From Pseudooctadecabacter jejudonensis (GTDB taxonomy: Bacteria > Pseudomonadota > Alphaproteobacteria > Rhodobacterales > Rhodobacteraceae): DNA of 64,000 bases. Positions 53,971 to 62,745 of this stretch are shown piece by piece. The stretch is from NCBI RefSeq assembly GCF_900172275.1, contig NZ_FWFT01000002.1:1-64000 (forward strand), in the 5' to 3' direction. Made by a program: the position numbers and the translations under genes. The notes below the pieces were generated by a model that worked only from the letters and a program-made list of their open reading frames with translations, had not been told where the DNA came from and ran no database searches. The first letter of the stretch is position 1, and the number at the start of each line of letters is the position of its first letter.

Positions 53971-55509
53971 TTAGGAGCCCTCCGACGGGGTGCTGAGCTT
54001 TCCGGGGGTGTCGACCACGGTGCTGATATAGGCCTCGGGGTTGAAGAGCTGATCGGCGGTCGCAAGGGTGAAATCGTGGACAAAGCCCCCAAACGCCGTC
54101 AACGCAATAGACATCGCCAGCAGCCCCATCACGGCGGCATAAGCCATTGCGTTGGGCGGCTGCGCTGTCTGATCCTCCTGCGTGGCATAGGCTTTGGCCT
54201 TCCAGAACACGGTGCTGCCCGCGCGGCCAAACCCGACGATGGCGATCAAGGACGAGGCCAGAATGACCGTCCAGATCAGGGCCAGCCTGTCGGTGTCGTA
54301 GGCCGCGTCGAGGATCAGCAACTTGCCGATAAAACCGGACAGCGGCGGCAGGCCCGCCATAGCGATGGCCGCAGCAAAGAACAGAGCAGCGGTCAAAGAG
54401 GCACCTGCGACAGGGGGCATCGCCCGCAACACCAAAGACGTGCGGCTGTCTTTCACCATGTCCACGATCAGGAACAAGGCCGCCCCCGCCAACGTGGAAT
54501 GGATGATGTAATACAGCGCGGCGCCAATGCTGGCCGGTGTGAACATGGAAATCGCGACCAGCACCATGCCCATGGACCCGATGACCGCGAAGGTCACCAA
54601 ACGGTCGAGCTTCTTGGCGGCCAGCACCCCGATCATCCCCAACGCCAACGAGATCAGCGCCGCCGGTTGCAACCAGACATCATGCAGGCCCGATGTGACC
54701 TCAAGATCAGGGGGGAAGACGATGGTGTAGACCCGGATGATCGCATAGGCGCCCACCTTGGTCATGATCGCGAACAGCGCGGCCACTGGCCCCGGGGCCT
54801 CGGCGTAGCTGCTGGGCAGCCAGAAATGCAGCGGCACAAGTGCCGCCTTGATGGCAAAGACCAACAAAAGCAACACGGCCGCGACACGGATGCCCACGGT
54901 CTCGCTTGCATCAATCTCCGTCACGCGGCGGGCAAGATCGGCCATATTCAACGTGCCCGCTTCCGCGTAAATCGCGCCCAACGCGAACAAGAACAACGTC
55001 GATCCCAGGAGGTTGAACAGCACATATTGCACGCCCGCGCGCAGCCGTTCGTTGCCGCCCGCGTGGATCATCAACCCGTAGGAGGCGATCAACAGCACCT
55101 CAAAGAACACAAACAGGTTGAACAGGTCGCCCGTCAGAAACGCGCCCATAATGCCCATGATCTGGAACTGGAACAGCGCATGGAAATGGCGGCCCCGATC
55201 ATCCCAGCCGGACCCAATGGCGTACATCAGCACAAACAGCGACAGCACCGCTGTCAGCAGGACCATCATTGTCGAAAGACGGTCCCCCACCAGCACAATG
55301 CCAAAGGGCGCGGCCCAATCGCCCAGCTGGTACAAAATGACGGTCCCGTCTGATGCGACCCACAACAGGCCGATCGCAATCGCAATCTGGGCCAGAATGC
55401 CAACCACCGAAAAGACCCGCTGAATGTTCAGGTGATACCGCGCAGCCAGCACGATAAAGGGCGCCAGAATGGCGGGCAGGATAACGGGGGCGATGATCCA
55501 ATGGGTCAT
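53971..55509 (-). CDS. mrpD: Mrp Na+/H+ antiporter subunit D
   Basis: 512 residues, a NuoL/M/N-related proton-pumping-like subunit with about 14 helices. The conserved Lys/Glu set lies around residues 120-160 and 220-260 (LTGDLFNLFVFFEVLLIASYGLMIH, and AIKAALVPLHFWLPSSYAEAPGPVAALFAIMTKVGAYAIIR with HxWLP). It follows mrpC by a four-base overlap. Confidence 0.95.
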   Translation of the reverse strand: MTHWIIAPVILPAILAPFIVLAARYHLNIQRVFSVVGILAQIAIAIGLLWVASDGTVILYQLGDWAAPFGIVLVGDRLSTMMVLLTAVLSLFVLMYAIGSGWDDRGRHFHALFQFQIMGIMGAFLTGDLFNLFVFFEVLLIASYGLMIHAGGNERLRAGVQYVLFNLLGSTLFLFALGAIYAEAGTLNMADLARRVTEIDASETVGIRVAAVLLLLVFAIKAALVPLHFWLPSSYAEAPGPVAALFAIMTKVGAYAIIRVYTIVFPPDLEVTSGLHDVWLQPAALISLALGMIGVLAAKKLDRLVTFAVIGSMGMVLVAISMFTPASIGAALYYIIHSTLAGAALFLIVDMVKDSRTSLVLRAMPPVAGASLTAALFFAAAIAMAGLPPLSGFIGKLLILDAAYDTDRLALIWTVILASSLIAIVGFGRAGSTVFWKAKAYATQEDQTAQPPNAMAYAAVMGLLAMSIALTAFGGFVHDFTLATADQLFNPEAYISTVVDTPGKLSTPSEGS

Positions 55510-55850
55510 GTCACGTCCTCCGTCTCGTCAGACTTTGGATCGTTCACACGGTCATCATTGGACCCCAGATAGGCCCCCAATGAAATCATCACGACCACAG
55601 CAGTCATCCCGAATGAAATCACAATCGCCGTCAGCACCAAGGCCTGCGGCAACGGATCGGCGTAAACCTCGGCGTCTGTTAGAATGGGCGGCGCGCCCAC
55701 GGTCAGGCGGCCTGAGGCAAACAGGAAGACGTTGACCGCATAGGTCAGCAGCGAAATCCCGAGGATCACAGGGAACGTGCGCAAACGCATGACCAGATAC
55801 AGGCCTGCGGCGGTCATGATCCCGATGGCGGAGGCAACAAGAACTTCCAT
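55506..55850 (-). CDS. mrpC: Mrp Na+/H+ antiporter subunit C
   Basis: 114 residues, three membrane helices, NuoK-related: MEVLVASAIGIMTAAGLYLVMRLRTFPVILGISLLTYAVNVFLFASGRL and PLPQALVLTAIVISFGMTAVVVM, the latter with the conserved DPLPQALVLTAIVI motif. It is two bases downstream of mrpA and overlaps mrpD by four. Confidence 0.94.
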   Translation of the reverse strand: MEVLVASAIGIMTAAGLYLVMRLRTFPVILGISLLTYAVNVFLFASGRLTVGAPPILTDAEVYADPLPQALVLTAIVISFGMTAVVVMISLGAYLGSNDDRVNDPKSDETEDVT

Positions 55851-55852
55851 CG

Positions 55853-58729
55853 TTACACTCCCTCCGGGTTCGTGTTCGGAACGGCCTGATCCCGCGACGG
55901 GTCAATATCCATGGGTTCGTCAGAGTCCTTAATATGGGCGCGGCGCGCCAGACGTGAGAAACTTTCGAGAGACAGCATGACAGCCCCAAGAACGGCGAGG
56001 AAAACGCCAAGGTCAAACAGCAGCGCCGTCGCCAGTTCAAATTCCTGGAAGGGCGGAATGCGCACGTAGGTAAAATCCGTCGTCATGAACGGCTTGCCCA
56101 CGAACCAGGACCCGATGCCGGTCAAGCCAGCGATCAGAACACCGGCCCCGATGATCCCGTGATAGGGGAAGCGTTGGCGGTCTTCGGCCCAGGCAAAGCC
56201 GGAGGCCATATATTGCATCACCACCCCAATCGACACCACAAGGCCTGCGATAAAGCCACCCCCGGGTTCGTTGTGCCCGCGCAGGAAGATGTAGAAGCCA
56301 ACCATCAGCACCACGGGCATCATCACCCGTGTCAGCACCACCATCATCATCGGGTGCTGGGTGCCCGACAGCGGCTTATCCGGCACACGGTTCAACAGCC
56401 GTGCGCGCACTGGCCCGCTGAGCAGTGTTTCGGTCAGCGCGTAAATCAGCAGGGCCGCGATGCCCAACACGATGATTTCGGCGTAGGTGTCAAAGCCACG
56501 GAAATCCACGAGGATCACGTTGACCACATTGGTGCCGCCGCCGCCTTTGTAAGAATTCGCGAGATGGAATTCAGAAATAGGTGCCACTACCGCGTCACGC
56601 AGCAGATAGTGATATGACAACGCCATAGCGGCCAAACCGCCCACAGCAGCCACTGACACATCGCGGATGCGTTTCCACAACGGGCTTTCTTCGGGGGTCA
56701 CGTTCGGCAGGAAATTCAGCGCCAACAGCAGCAGGATAATCGTCACCACCTCAACCGTGATCTGGGTCATCGCCAGATCCGGCGCGCTCAGGTAGACGAA
56801 CCCGACAGACACCATCAGGCCCACGATCCCGATCAGGATCAACGCCAGCAGGCGGTTGTGATGCAACGAAGCAAGGCCTACGGTGGCGGCGGCCAGCATG
56901 ACCCAGCCTGCGACCTCAACCCAACCGATGGGCTGGACCGCACGCACCGCCTCGCCCACAGTCCCTGTCGTCCACGCGTGGTAGCCTGCGGCCAAGATCG
57001 CGATCGTCGCGATCATCGCGTAGCGGGTGAAGGCACCATTGTGCAGCGGGTGGATCGCCCAGCGCGCCCACATCAATAAGGCAGCAATAATATCGTCGAA
57101 GATGGACTTCGCCTCGGGCCGTGGGGTTTTGTCCCACACCGCCAGGAGCGGCTTGAACAGCGCCAGAACGATCAAGCCACCGACAATGGCGATAATGGAC
57201 ATGATCAGCGGGGTGTTCACGCCGTGCCAGATCTTGATCGTGTAGTCCGGCACCTCAGCCACGCTGCCAATGACGGAGGCGGTGACCAGTTTCACAAACG
57301 GGGCCGCCAGAAACGGCGCCACACCGATGGCCACAACCAGCACGATCAAAATCGCAGGCGGCAGCCAGAGGCCGGGGCCCGGATCATGGGGTTTGGCCGG
57401 ATAGCTTTCGGGATCACGTTTCTTCCCAAGGAAGGTGTGCCCGATCAGGCGGAAGCAGTAGGCCGCCGACATGAGAGACCCGAAAGTGACCAAGGCAGGC
57501 ACCAACCATTCAGGACCAAAGAGATACGTCTTCTCCATCTCTTTGAGCATCATTTCCTTGCTGAGGAAGCCATTGAGCAGCGGAATCCCCGCCATGGACA
57601 GCGCACCCAACGTGGCGATGACAAAGGTGATGGGCATCAGGTGGCGCAACCCGCCCAAGATGCGGATGTCGCGGGTTTTGGTTTCGTGATCGACAATCCC
57701 CGCGGACATAAACAACGCCGCCTTGAACGTCGCGTGGTTCAGGATGTGGAACACCGCAACCATTGCGCCAAAGGCCGTGCCCGTGCCCAGCAACATGGTG
57801 ATCAAACCCAGATGCGACACGGTTGAGAAAGCAAGCAACGCCTTCAGGTCATGTTTGAACAGCGCGATGACTGCGCCCAGAACCATCGTGATCAGACCAG
57901 CCGTGGTGACGACGTAGAACCATTCGGGCGTGCCCGACAGCACGGGCCACATGCGCGCCATCAGGAAAATCCCCGCTTTCACCATCGTGGCCGAGTGCAG
58001 ATAGGCCGATACAGGTGTCGGCGCGGCCATCGCATGGGGCAGCCAGAAATGGAACGGGAATTGCGCGGATTTCGTAAAACAGCCGATCAGGATCAGCAGG
58101 AGGGCGGGCACATACAGCGGATCGGCCTGAATGGCCTCACGGTTCTGCAAAATTACGCTCAGGTCATAGCTGCCGGCGATGTTGCCAAGGATCAGCATGC
58201 CGCCAATCATCGCCAGACCACCCATGCCAGTCACCGTCAGCGCCATGCGCGCGCCTTGGCGTCCGGCCTCAAGATGTTTCCAGTAGCCAATCAGAAGGAA
58301 AGACGACAGCGATGTCAGTTCCCAGAAGATCAACAACAAAAGGATGTTATCGGACAACACGATGCCGACCATCGCGCCCTGGAACAACAACAGGTAGGTG
58401 AAAAATTCGCCCATGTTGTCTTCGCGCGCCAGATAATGGCGGCCATAGACGATGATCAACATGCCAATCCCAAGGATCAACAGCGCAAAGAAGAACCCGA
58501 GCCCGTCCAGCATCAACGTCACGTTCAGGCCCAACTGAGGGAACCAATTAAATCCGGTCTGGACAACCTCACCCGCCAAAATCGCGGGAAGATTTGTCAG
58601 AAGACCGATAAACGCGGCCAAGGATACCGTGAATGTCACGCCCCCTACGGCTTGCCGTCCTGCAGAATTCATCAACCCGGGCAGCAGTGCGCCCAAGAAC
58701 GGTAAGGCGACGATAAGAAAGAGGGACAC
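55853..58729 (-). CDS. mrpA: Mrp Na+/H+ antiporter subunit A, fused with subunit B
   Basis: 958 residues, GTG start preceded by CAGGAG. An N-terminal NuoL-like region of about 14 helices (HFWLPHAMAAPTPVSAYLHSATMVKAGIFLMARMWP, SKEMMLKEME) is followed by the MrpA C-terminal extension, then a MrpB-type domain at about 810-935 (MMVVLTRVMMPVVLMVGFYIFLRGHNEPGGGFIAGLVVSIGVVMQYMASGF). No separate mrpB exists, as in fused PhaAB-type operons. Operon order is A(B)-C-D-E-F-G. Confidence 0.95.
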   Translation of the reverse strand: MSLFLIVALPFLGALLPGLMNSAGRQAVGGVTFTVSLAAFIGLLTNLPAILAGEVVQTGFNWFPQLGLNVTLMLDGLGFFFALLILGIGMLIIVYGRHYLAREDNMGEFFTYLLLFQGAMVGIVLSDNILLLLIFWELTSLSSFLLIGYWKHLEAGRQGARMALTVTGMGGLAMIGGMLILGNIAGSYDLSVILQNREAIQADPLYVPALLLILIGCFTKSAQFPFHFWLPHAMAAPTPVSAYLHSATMVKAGIFLMARMWPVLSGTPEWFYVVTTAGLITMVLGAVIALFKHDLKALLAFSTVSHLGLITMLLGTGTAFGAMVAVFHILNHATFKAALFMSAGIVDHETKTRDIRILGGLRHLMPITFVIATLGALSMAGIPLLNGFLSKEMMLKEMEKTYLFGPEWLVPALVTFGSLMSAAYCFRLIGHTFLGKKRDPESYPAKPHDPGPGLWLPPAILIVLVVAIGVAPFLAAPFVKLVTASVIGSVAEVPDYTIKIWHGVNTPLIMSIIAIVGGLIVLALFKPLLAVWDKTPRPEAKSIFDDIIAALLMWARWAIHPLHNGAFTRYAMIATIAILAAGYHAWTTGTVGEAVRAVQPIGWVEVAGWVMLAAATVGLASLHHNRLLALILIGIVGLMVSVGFVYLSAPDLAMTQITVEVVTIILLLLALNFLPNVTPEESPLWKRIRDVSVAAVGGLAAMALSYHYLLRDAVVAPISEFHLANSYKGGGGTNVVNVILVDFRGFDTYAEIIVLGIAALLIYALTETLLSGPVRARLLNRVPDKPLSGTQHPMMMVVLTRVMMPVVLMVGFYIFLRGHNEPGGGFIAGLVVSIGVVMQYMASGFAWAEDRQRFPYHGIIGAGVLIAGLTGIGSWFVGKPFMTTDFTYVRIPPFQEFELATALLFDLGVFLAVLGAVMLSLESFSRLARRAHIKDSDEPMDIDPSRDQAVPNTNPEGV

Positions 58730-58879
58730 GTTAACTCCTGAATCCTAAGGGCCGAAGGTTTGGCCCTATCTGGGTCAGAACTAGTCCTCTCTCAAGAGAA
58801 ACCGACAAAAATCCTCATAATTGACCCCGAAAATCGACATCAACTGACGTAAATTACCAAATTGTGGGTATGTCTTGGG

Positions 58880-59164
58880 CTATAAGCCTTCGACGAATTT
58901 GTAGTCTCGGTCAGATACAGGCAGCGCGTAGGACAGCGCCTCTTGGTATTCGGGGCTGTGATAAAACGTCTTGGCGGTGTCCATGTCTGCGAATTTGACG
59001 ATGACACAGCGGGCACGGGTCGTGCCCTCCATCACCTCAACTTTGCCGCCACGGGCCAGAAATTCACCGCCGTATTTCGCCACGGCTGGTCCGGCCAGTT
59101 CAGCGTATTTGGCGTATTCGTCGGCATCTTTGACGTCCACTTGGACGATGGCATAGGCGGGCAT
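58880..59164 (-). CDS. DUF1330 protein
   Basis: 94 residues, MPAYAIVQVDVKDADEYAKYAELAGPAVAKYGGEFLARGGKVEVMEGTTRARCVIVKFADMDTAKTFYHSPEYQEAL: the DUF1330 signature, a dimeric alpha-beta barrel related fold. Catalytic role unknown. Single gene between the antiporter and the pyrimidine-degradation genes. Confidence 0.9.
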   Translation of the reverse strand: MPAYAIVQVDVKDADEYAKYAELAGPAVAKYGGEFLARGGKVEVMEGTTRARCVIVKFADMDTAKTFYHSPEYQEALSYALPVSDRDYKFVEGL

Positions 59165-59341
59165 GGCGGGGCCTCCGGCTGCAATTGCGTTCAGTTTCCG
59201 CCTTCATCTTAGGCAAATGGTGCTGCGCGTCTACGCAAAGTTCGGCAACATCACACCTTCCCCATGGTTCTAAATTTTACCGTTTGATAAAAAAATATTC
59301 TGTGCCAAGGTGAAATCAGCAACTGACACACGGGAGCCAAC

Positions 59342-60676
59342 ATGAATTCGCCTTACACCCCCGGCATTGCCGCCGCGCGTTTAGCGCCGGATGATCTGGC
59401 CGAGAATTTTGCCGACCTGCATGCGCCCCTTGACGGGCATGAGGCCGCCGTCGCCGCGGACCGTTGTTATTTCTGCCATGATGCGCCCTGCATCACGGCC
59501 TGTCCCACGGACATCGACATCCCCCTGTTCATCCGCCAGATCGCCACGGGCACGCCGGAGGCCGCGGCCAAGACGATCTTTGATCAGAACATTCTGGGCG
59601 GTATGTGCGCCCGTGTTTGCCCGACCGAGGATTTGTGCGAACAGGCCTGTGTGCGCGAGTTGGCCGAGGGCAAACCCGTTGAGATTGGGCGCTTGCAGCG
59701 CTACGCCACCGACACGGTCATGGCCAAAGGCACAATGCCCTACAGCCGCGCACCTGAGACCGGCAAAAAGGTGGCCGTGATTGGCGCAGGCCCCGCGGGT
59801 CTGTCCTGTGCGCACCGGTTGGCAATGTTGGGCCATGACGTGACAATCTATGACGCCATGCCCAAGGCGGGTGGCCTGAATGAATACGGCATCGCCGCCT
59901 ACAAATCGACCGACGACTTCGCCGCGCGTGAGGTTGACTGGCTGTGTTCCATCGGCGGGATTGAGATCAAGACCGGCATGGCTTTGGGCAAAGAATTGAA
60001 GCTCGACGATGTGGTGGGCTGTTTTGCGGCCACGTTCCTTGCGGTGGGTCTGGGCGGGGTGAATGCCCTTGGCGCGCCGGGCGATGACAAAGACGGGGTC
60101 GATGACGCGGTTAGCTTTATTGAGACGCTCCGCCAGACGGACGATCTGTCCTCCCTCCCCGTTGGTCGCAACGTCGTCGTGATCGGCGGCGGGATGACGG
60201 CCGTGGATGCGGCGGTGCAGTCCAAACTGCTGGGGGCGGACACGGTGACAATCGCATACCGCCGCGGCCGGGATGCCATGGGCGCCAGCCGCTATGAACA
60301 GGACTTGGCCGCGTCCCATGGGGTGAAATTGCTGTTCAACGCGATGCCCATTGCAATTCACGGCAATGGATCGGCGGTTGAGATTGAACTGGAACGCACC
60401 GAGACAACAGACGGCACCCTGAAAGGCACGGGCGAGACACTCCGCCTGCCCGCCGATCAAGTGTTCCGCGCAATCGGCCAGACCCTGACGACCGATGCGG
60501 GGCTGGACCTGGACGGACGCAAGATTGCCGTCACGGGCGCGGGCCGTACGTCCCGCGCGGGCGTCTGGGCAGGCGGCGACTGTGCGGCCGGAGGCGATGA
60601 TCTGACGGTAACAGCGGTGGCCGAGGGCCGCGACGCGGCGATGGATATTCATGCAACCTTGATGGGGGACGGATAA
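59342..60676 (+). CDS. preT: Dihydropyrimidine dehydrogenase subunit PreT (NAD(P)H-oxidising, FAD/Fe-S)
   Basis: 444 residues. N-terminal Fe-S domain with the cysteine sets CYFCHDAPCITACPTDIDIP and GGMCARVCPTEDLCEQAC, then FAD domain KKVAVIGAGPAGLSCAHRLAMLGHDV and NAD domain RNVVVIGGGMTAVDAAVQSKLLG. It corresponds to the N-terminal half of eukaryotic DPYD and to E. coli PreT. Electrons pass to PreA to reduce uracil or thymine. Starts after GGGAGCC. The preA ATG follows directly after the stop. Confidence 0.92.
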   Translation: MNSPYTPGIAAARLAPDDLAENFADLHAPLDGHEAAVAADRCYFCHDAPCITACPTDIDIPLFIRQIATGTPEAAAKTIFDQNILGGMCARVCPTEDLCEQACVRELAEGKPVEIGRLQRYATDTVMAKGTMPYSRAPETGKKVAVIGAGPAGLSCAHRLAMLGHDVTIYDAMPKAGGLNEYGIAAYKSTDDFAAREVDWLCSIGGIEIKTGMALGKELKLDDVVGCFAATFLAVGLGGVNALGAPGDDKDGVDDAVSFIETLRQTDDLSSLPVGRNVVVIGGGMTAVDAAVQSKLLGADTVTIAYRRGRDAMGASRYEQDLAASHGVKLLFNAMPIAIHGNGSAVEIELERTETTDGTLKGTGETLRLPADQVFRAIGQTLTTDAGLDLDGRKIAVTGAGRTSRAGVWAGGDCAAGGDDLTVTAVAEGRDAAMDIHATLMGDG

Positions 60677-61981
60677 ATGGCGGACCTGACAACAGATTTT
60701 CTGGGCATCAAAAGCCCCAACCCCTTCTGGCTTGCCTCTGCCCCACCCACGGACAAGGAATACAACGTCCGCCGCGCCTTTGAGGCCGGATGGGGCGGTG
60801 TGGTTTGGAAAACGCTGGGGTCCGAAGGGCCGCCGGTGGTGAATGTGAACGGCCCCCGCTACGGCGTGGTGTACGGTGCGGACCGGCGGGTGTTGGGGAT
60901 CAACAACATCGAACTGATCACCGACCGCGACCTCTATACCAACCTTGAAGAGATCAAACGGGTGAAGGCCGACTACCCCGACCGCGCCGTGATCGTCTCC
61001 ATCATGGTCCCGTGTGAGGAAGAGGCGTGGAAGGCGATCCTGCCGCTGGTTGAGGATACGGGCGCCGACGGGATTGAGCTGAACTTCGGCTGCCCGCACG
61101 GGATGTCCGAACGCGGCATGGGCGCCGCCGTGGGCCAAGTGCCCGAATACATCGAAATGGTGACGCGTTGGTGCAAGCAGTATTACTCCAAGCCTGTGAT
61201 CGTAAAGCTGACGCCCAACATCACCGACATCCGCAAACCTGCGGCGGCGGCGAAACGTGGCGGGGCCGATGCGGTCAGCCTGATCAACACGATCAACTCA
61301 ATCACCTCCGTCAACCTCGACACCATGTCGCCAGAGCCCAGCATCGACGGCAAAGGCACCCATGGTGGCTATTGCGGGCCGGCGGTGAAACCCATCGCCA
61401 TGTCGATGGTCAGTGAAATTGCCCGTGATCCAGACACCGCCGGCCTGCCCATTTCCGGCATTGGCGGGGTGACCACGTGGCGCGACGCGGCGGAGTTCAT
61501 CACTCTGGGCTGTGGCAACGTACAGGTCTGCACGGCGGCCATGACCTATGGCTTCAAGATCGTGCAGGAGATGATCAGCGGGTTGAGCCAGTGGATGGAC
61601 GAAAAGGGCCACACCTCCATTCAGGATTTCATGGGCGCTGCGGTGCCAAACACAACGGATTGGCAGTACCTGAACCTCAACTACGTGGCCAAGGCCAAGA
61701 TCGACCAAGACGCCTGTATTTCCTGTGGGCGGTGCTATGCGGCCTGCGAAGACACATCACATCAGGCCATCGCCATGTCTGAGGATCGCACGTTCAGTGT
61801 GATCGACGAAGAATGCGTGGCCTGCAATTTATGTGTTGATGTCTGCCCCGTGGAAAACTGTATCTCGATGGTGGCGCTTGAACCGGGAACAATTGATCCA
61901 CGCACCGGCAAAACGGTGCAGAAAGATTATGCCAACTGGACAACCCACCCCAACAATCCGGCGGCACAAGCGGCGGAGTGA
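60677..61981 (+). CDS. preA: Dihydropyrimidine dehydrogenase catalytic subunit PreA
   Basis: 434 residues, FMN-binding TIM barrel of the DHOD class (MADLTTDFLGIKSPNPFWLASAPPTD, with conserved NFGCPHGMSERGMGAAVGQ and SGIGGVTTWRDAAEFITLGCGNVQVCTAAMTYGF), followed by a C-terminal two [4Fe-4S] ferredoxin domain: CISCGRCYAACEDTSHQA and CVACNLCVDVCPVENC. Reduces uracil/thymine to the 5,6-dihydro forms, the first step of reductive pyrimidine breakdown. Convergent with the rutR-like gene, with no gap. Confidence 0.95.
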   Translation: MADLTTDFLGIKSPNPFWLASAPPTDKEYNVRRAFEAGWGGVVWKTLGSEGPPVVNVNGPRYGVVYGADRRVLGINNIELITDRDLYTNLEEIKRVKADYPDRAVIVSIMVPCEEEAWKAILPLVEDTGADGIELNFGCPHGMSERGMGAAVGQVPEYIEMVTRWCKQYYSKPVIVKLTPNITDIRKPAAAAKRGGADAVSLINTINSITSVNLDTMSPEPSIDGKGTHGGYCGPAVKPIAMSMVSEIARDPDTAGLPISGIGGVTTWRDAAEFITLGCGNVQVCTAAMTYGFKIVQEMISGLSQWMDEKGHTSIQDFMGAAVPNTTDWQYLNLNYVAKAKIDQDACISCGRCYAACEDTSHQAIAMSEDRTFSVIDEECVACNLCVDVCPVENCISMVALEPGTIDPRTGKTVQKDYANWTTHPNNPAAQAAE

Positions 61982-62584
61982 TCAGGGTGTCAAAATAGCC
62001 TGAAGGGTGCGGTCCAAATGCAGGGCCGCGCCCTCAAACGGGTCTTCGTCGGGTAGAATGGCGCGGACCTGAACGTCGAAATCGGCGTAATGCTGGGTGA
62101 GCGACCAAATCGTAAATATCAAATGGTAGGGGGACACGTCGGCAATCCGGCCCGCCGCCTGCCACCTGCGGATGACGGCGACTTTTTCATCCACCAGATC
62201 TTTCAACTCTCCGCGCAGAACGTCCCCAATACGCGGAGCTCCTTGAATGATTTCATTGGCAAACAGGCGGCTTTCGCGGGGATAATGCTGGGACATCGCC
62301 AGTTTGCGCCGCGCGTATGCAATGATCTGTTCAATCGGATCGCCCTCGGCGTCCAAGGCCTGCAGCGGTTCCAACCAATCGTTCAGCAGCTGGGACAAGA
62401 GGGCGGTGTAAATCCCCTCTTTCGATTTGAAATAATACAGCAAATTGGGCTTCGACATGCCCGCAGCCTCGGCCACTTGGTCCAGTGTCGATCCGCGAAA
62501 CCCGAATTGGGAAAACACCTCCAACCCCGCGCCAAGAATGGCCGCCTGGTTCTTTTTCTGAATGCGCGTGTCTGATTTGGCCAT
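61982..62584 (-). CDS. rutR: TetR-family regulator, RutR-like
   Basis: 200 residues, with an N-terminal TetR helix-turn-helix (QAAILGAGLEVFSQFGFRGSTLDQVAEAAGMSKPNLLYYFKSKEGIY) and the RutR-type ligand domain (IIAYARRKLAMSQHYPRESRLFANEIIQGAP, SPYHLIFTIWSLTQHYADFDVQVRAIL). RutR senses uracil/thymine in E. coli. A perfect RutR box is at 62704-62719, close to the divergent amidohydrolase gene, which is thus a likely target. It converges with preA at its stop codon. Confidence 0.9.
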   Translation of the reverse strand: MAKSDTRIQKKNQAAILGAGLEVFSQFGFRGSTLDQVAEAAGMSKPNLLYYFKSKEGIYTALLSQLLNDWLEPLQALDAEGDPIEQIIAYARRKLAMSQHYPRESRLFANEIIQGAPRIGDVLRGELKDLVDEKVAVIRRWQAAGRIADVSPYHLIFTIWSLTQHYADFDVQVRAILPDEDPFEGAALHLDRTLQAILTP

Positions 62585-62671
62585 GGGGTGAACACTCTGC
62601 TGATGTTTTGGGCAATATGGCCCATATTAGCGGGGTTTAACGTCAACCTGCCCAAGGGTTAAGCAAAATCC

Positions 62672-62699
62672 TTGACGGACAGCGGACCTCTGTTAGCGT
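62672..62699 (+). promoter_or_regulatory. Putative promoter of the amidohydrolase gene
   Basis: A -35-like TTGACG at 62672-62677 and a weak -10-like TAGCGT at 62694-62699 with 16-base spacing. The RutR box begins five bases after the -10, so bound repressor would block the start site. The -10 is poor, so this is tentative. Confidence 0.4.
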
Positions 62700-62703
62700 G
62701 TGT

Positions 62704-62719
62704 TTGACCAGATGGTCAA
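62704..62719. promoter_or_regulatory. RutR-type operator
   Basis: TTGACCA-GA-TGGTCAA, a perfect 16-base palindrome identical to the RutR consensus half-sites as I recall them. It lies 27 bases upstream of the amidohydrolase start at 62746 and 120 bases upstream of the divergent rutR start. No such box is seen in the preT upstream region. Confidence 0.85.
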
Positions 62720-62745
62720 ATATGAGAAGCCTGATTGGAGACATC

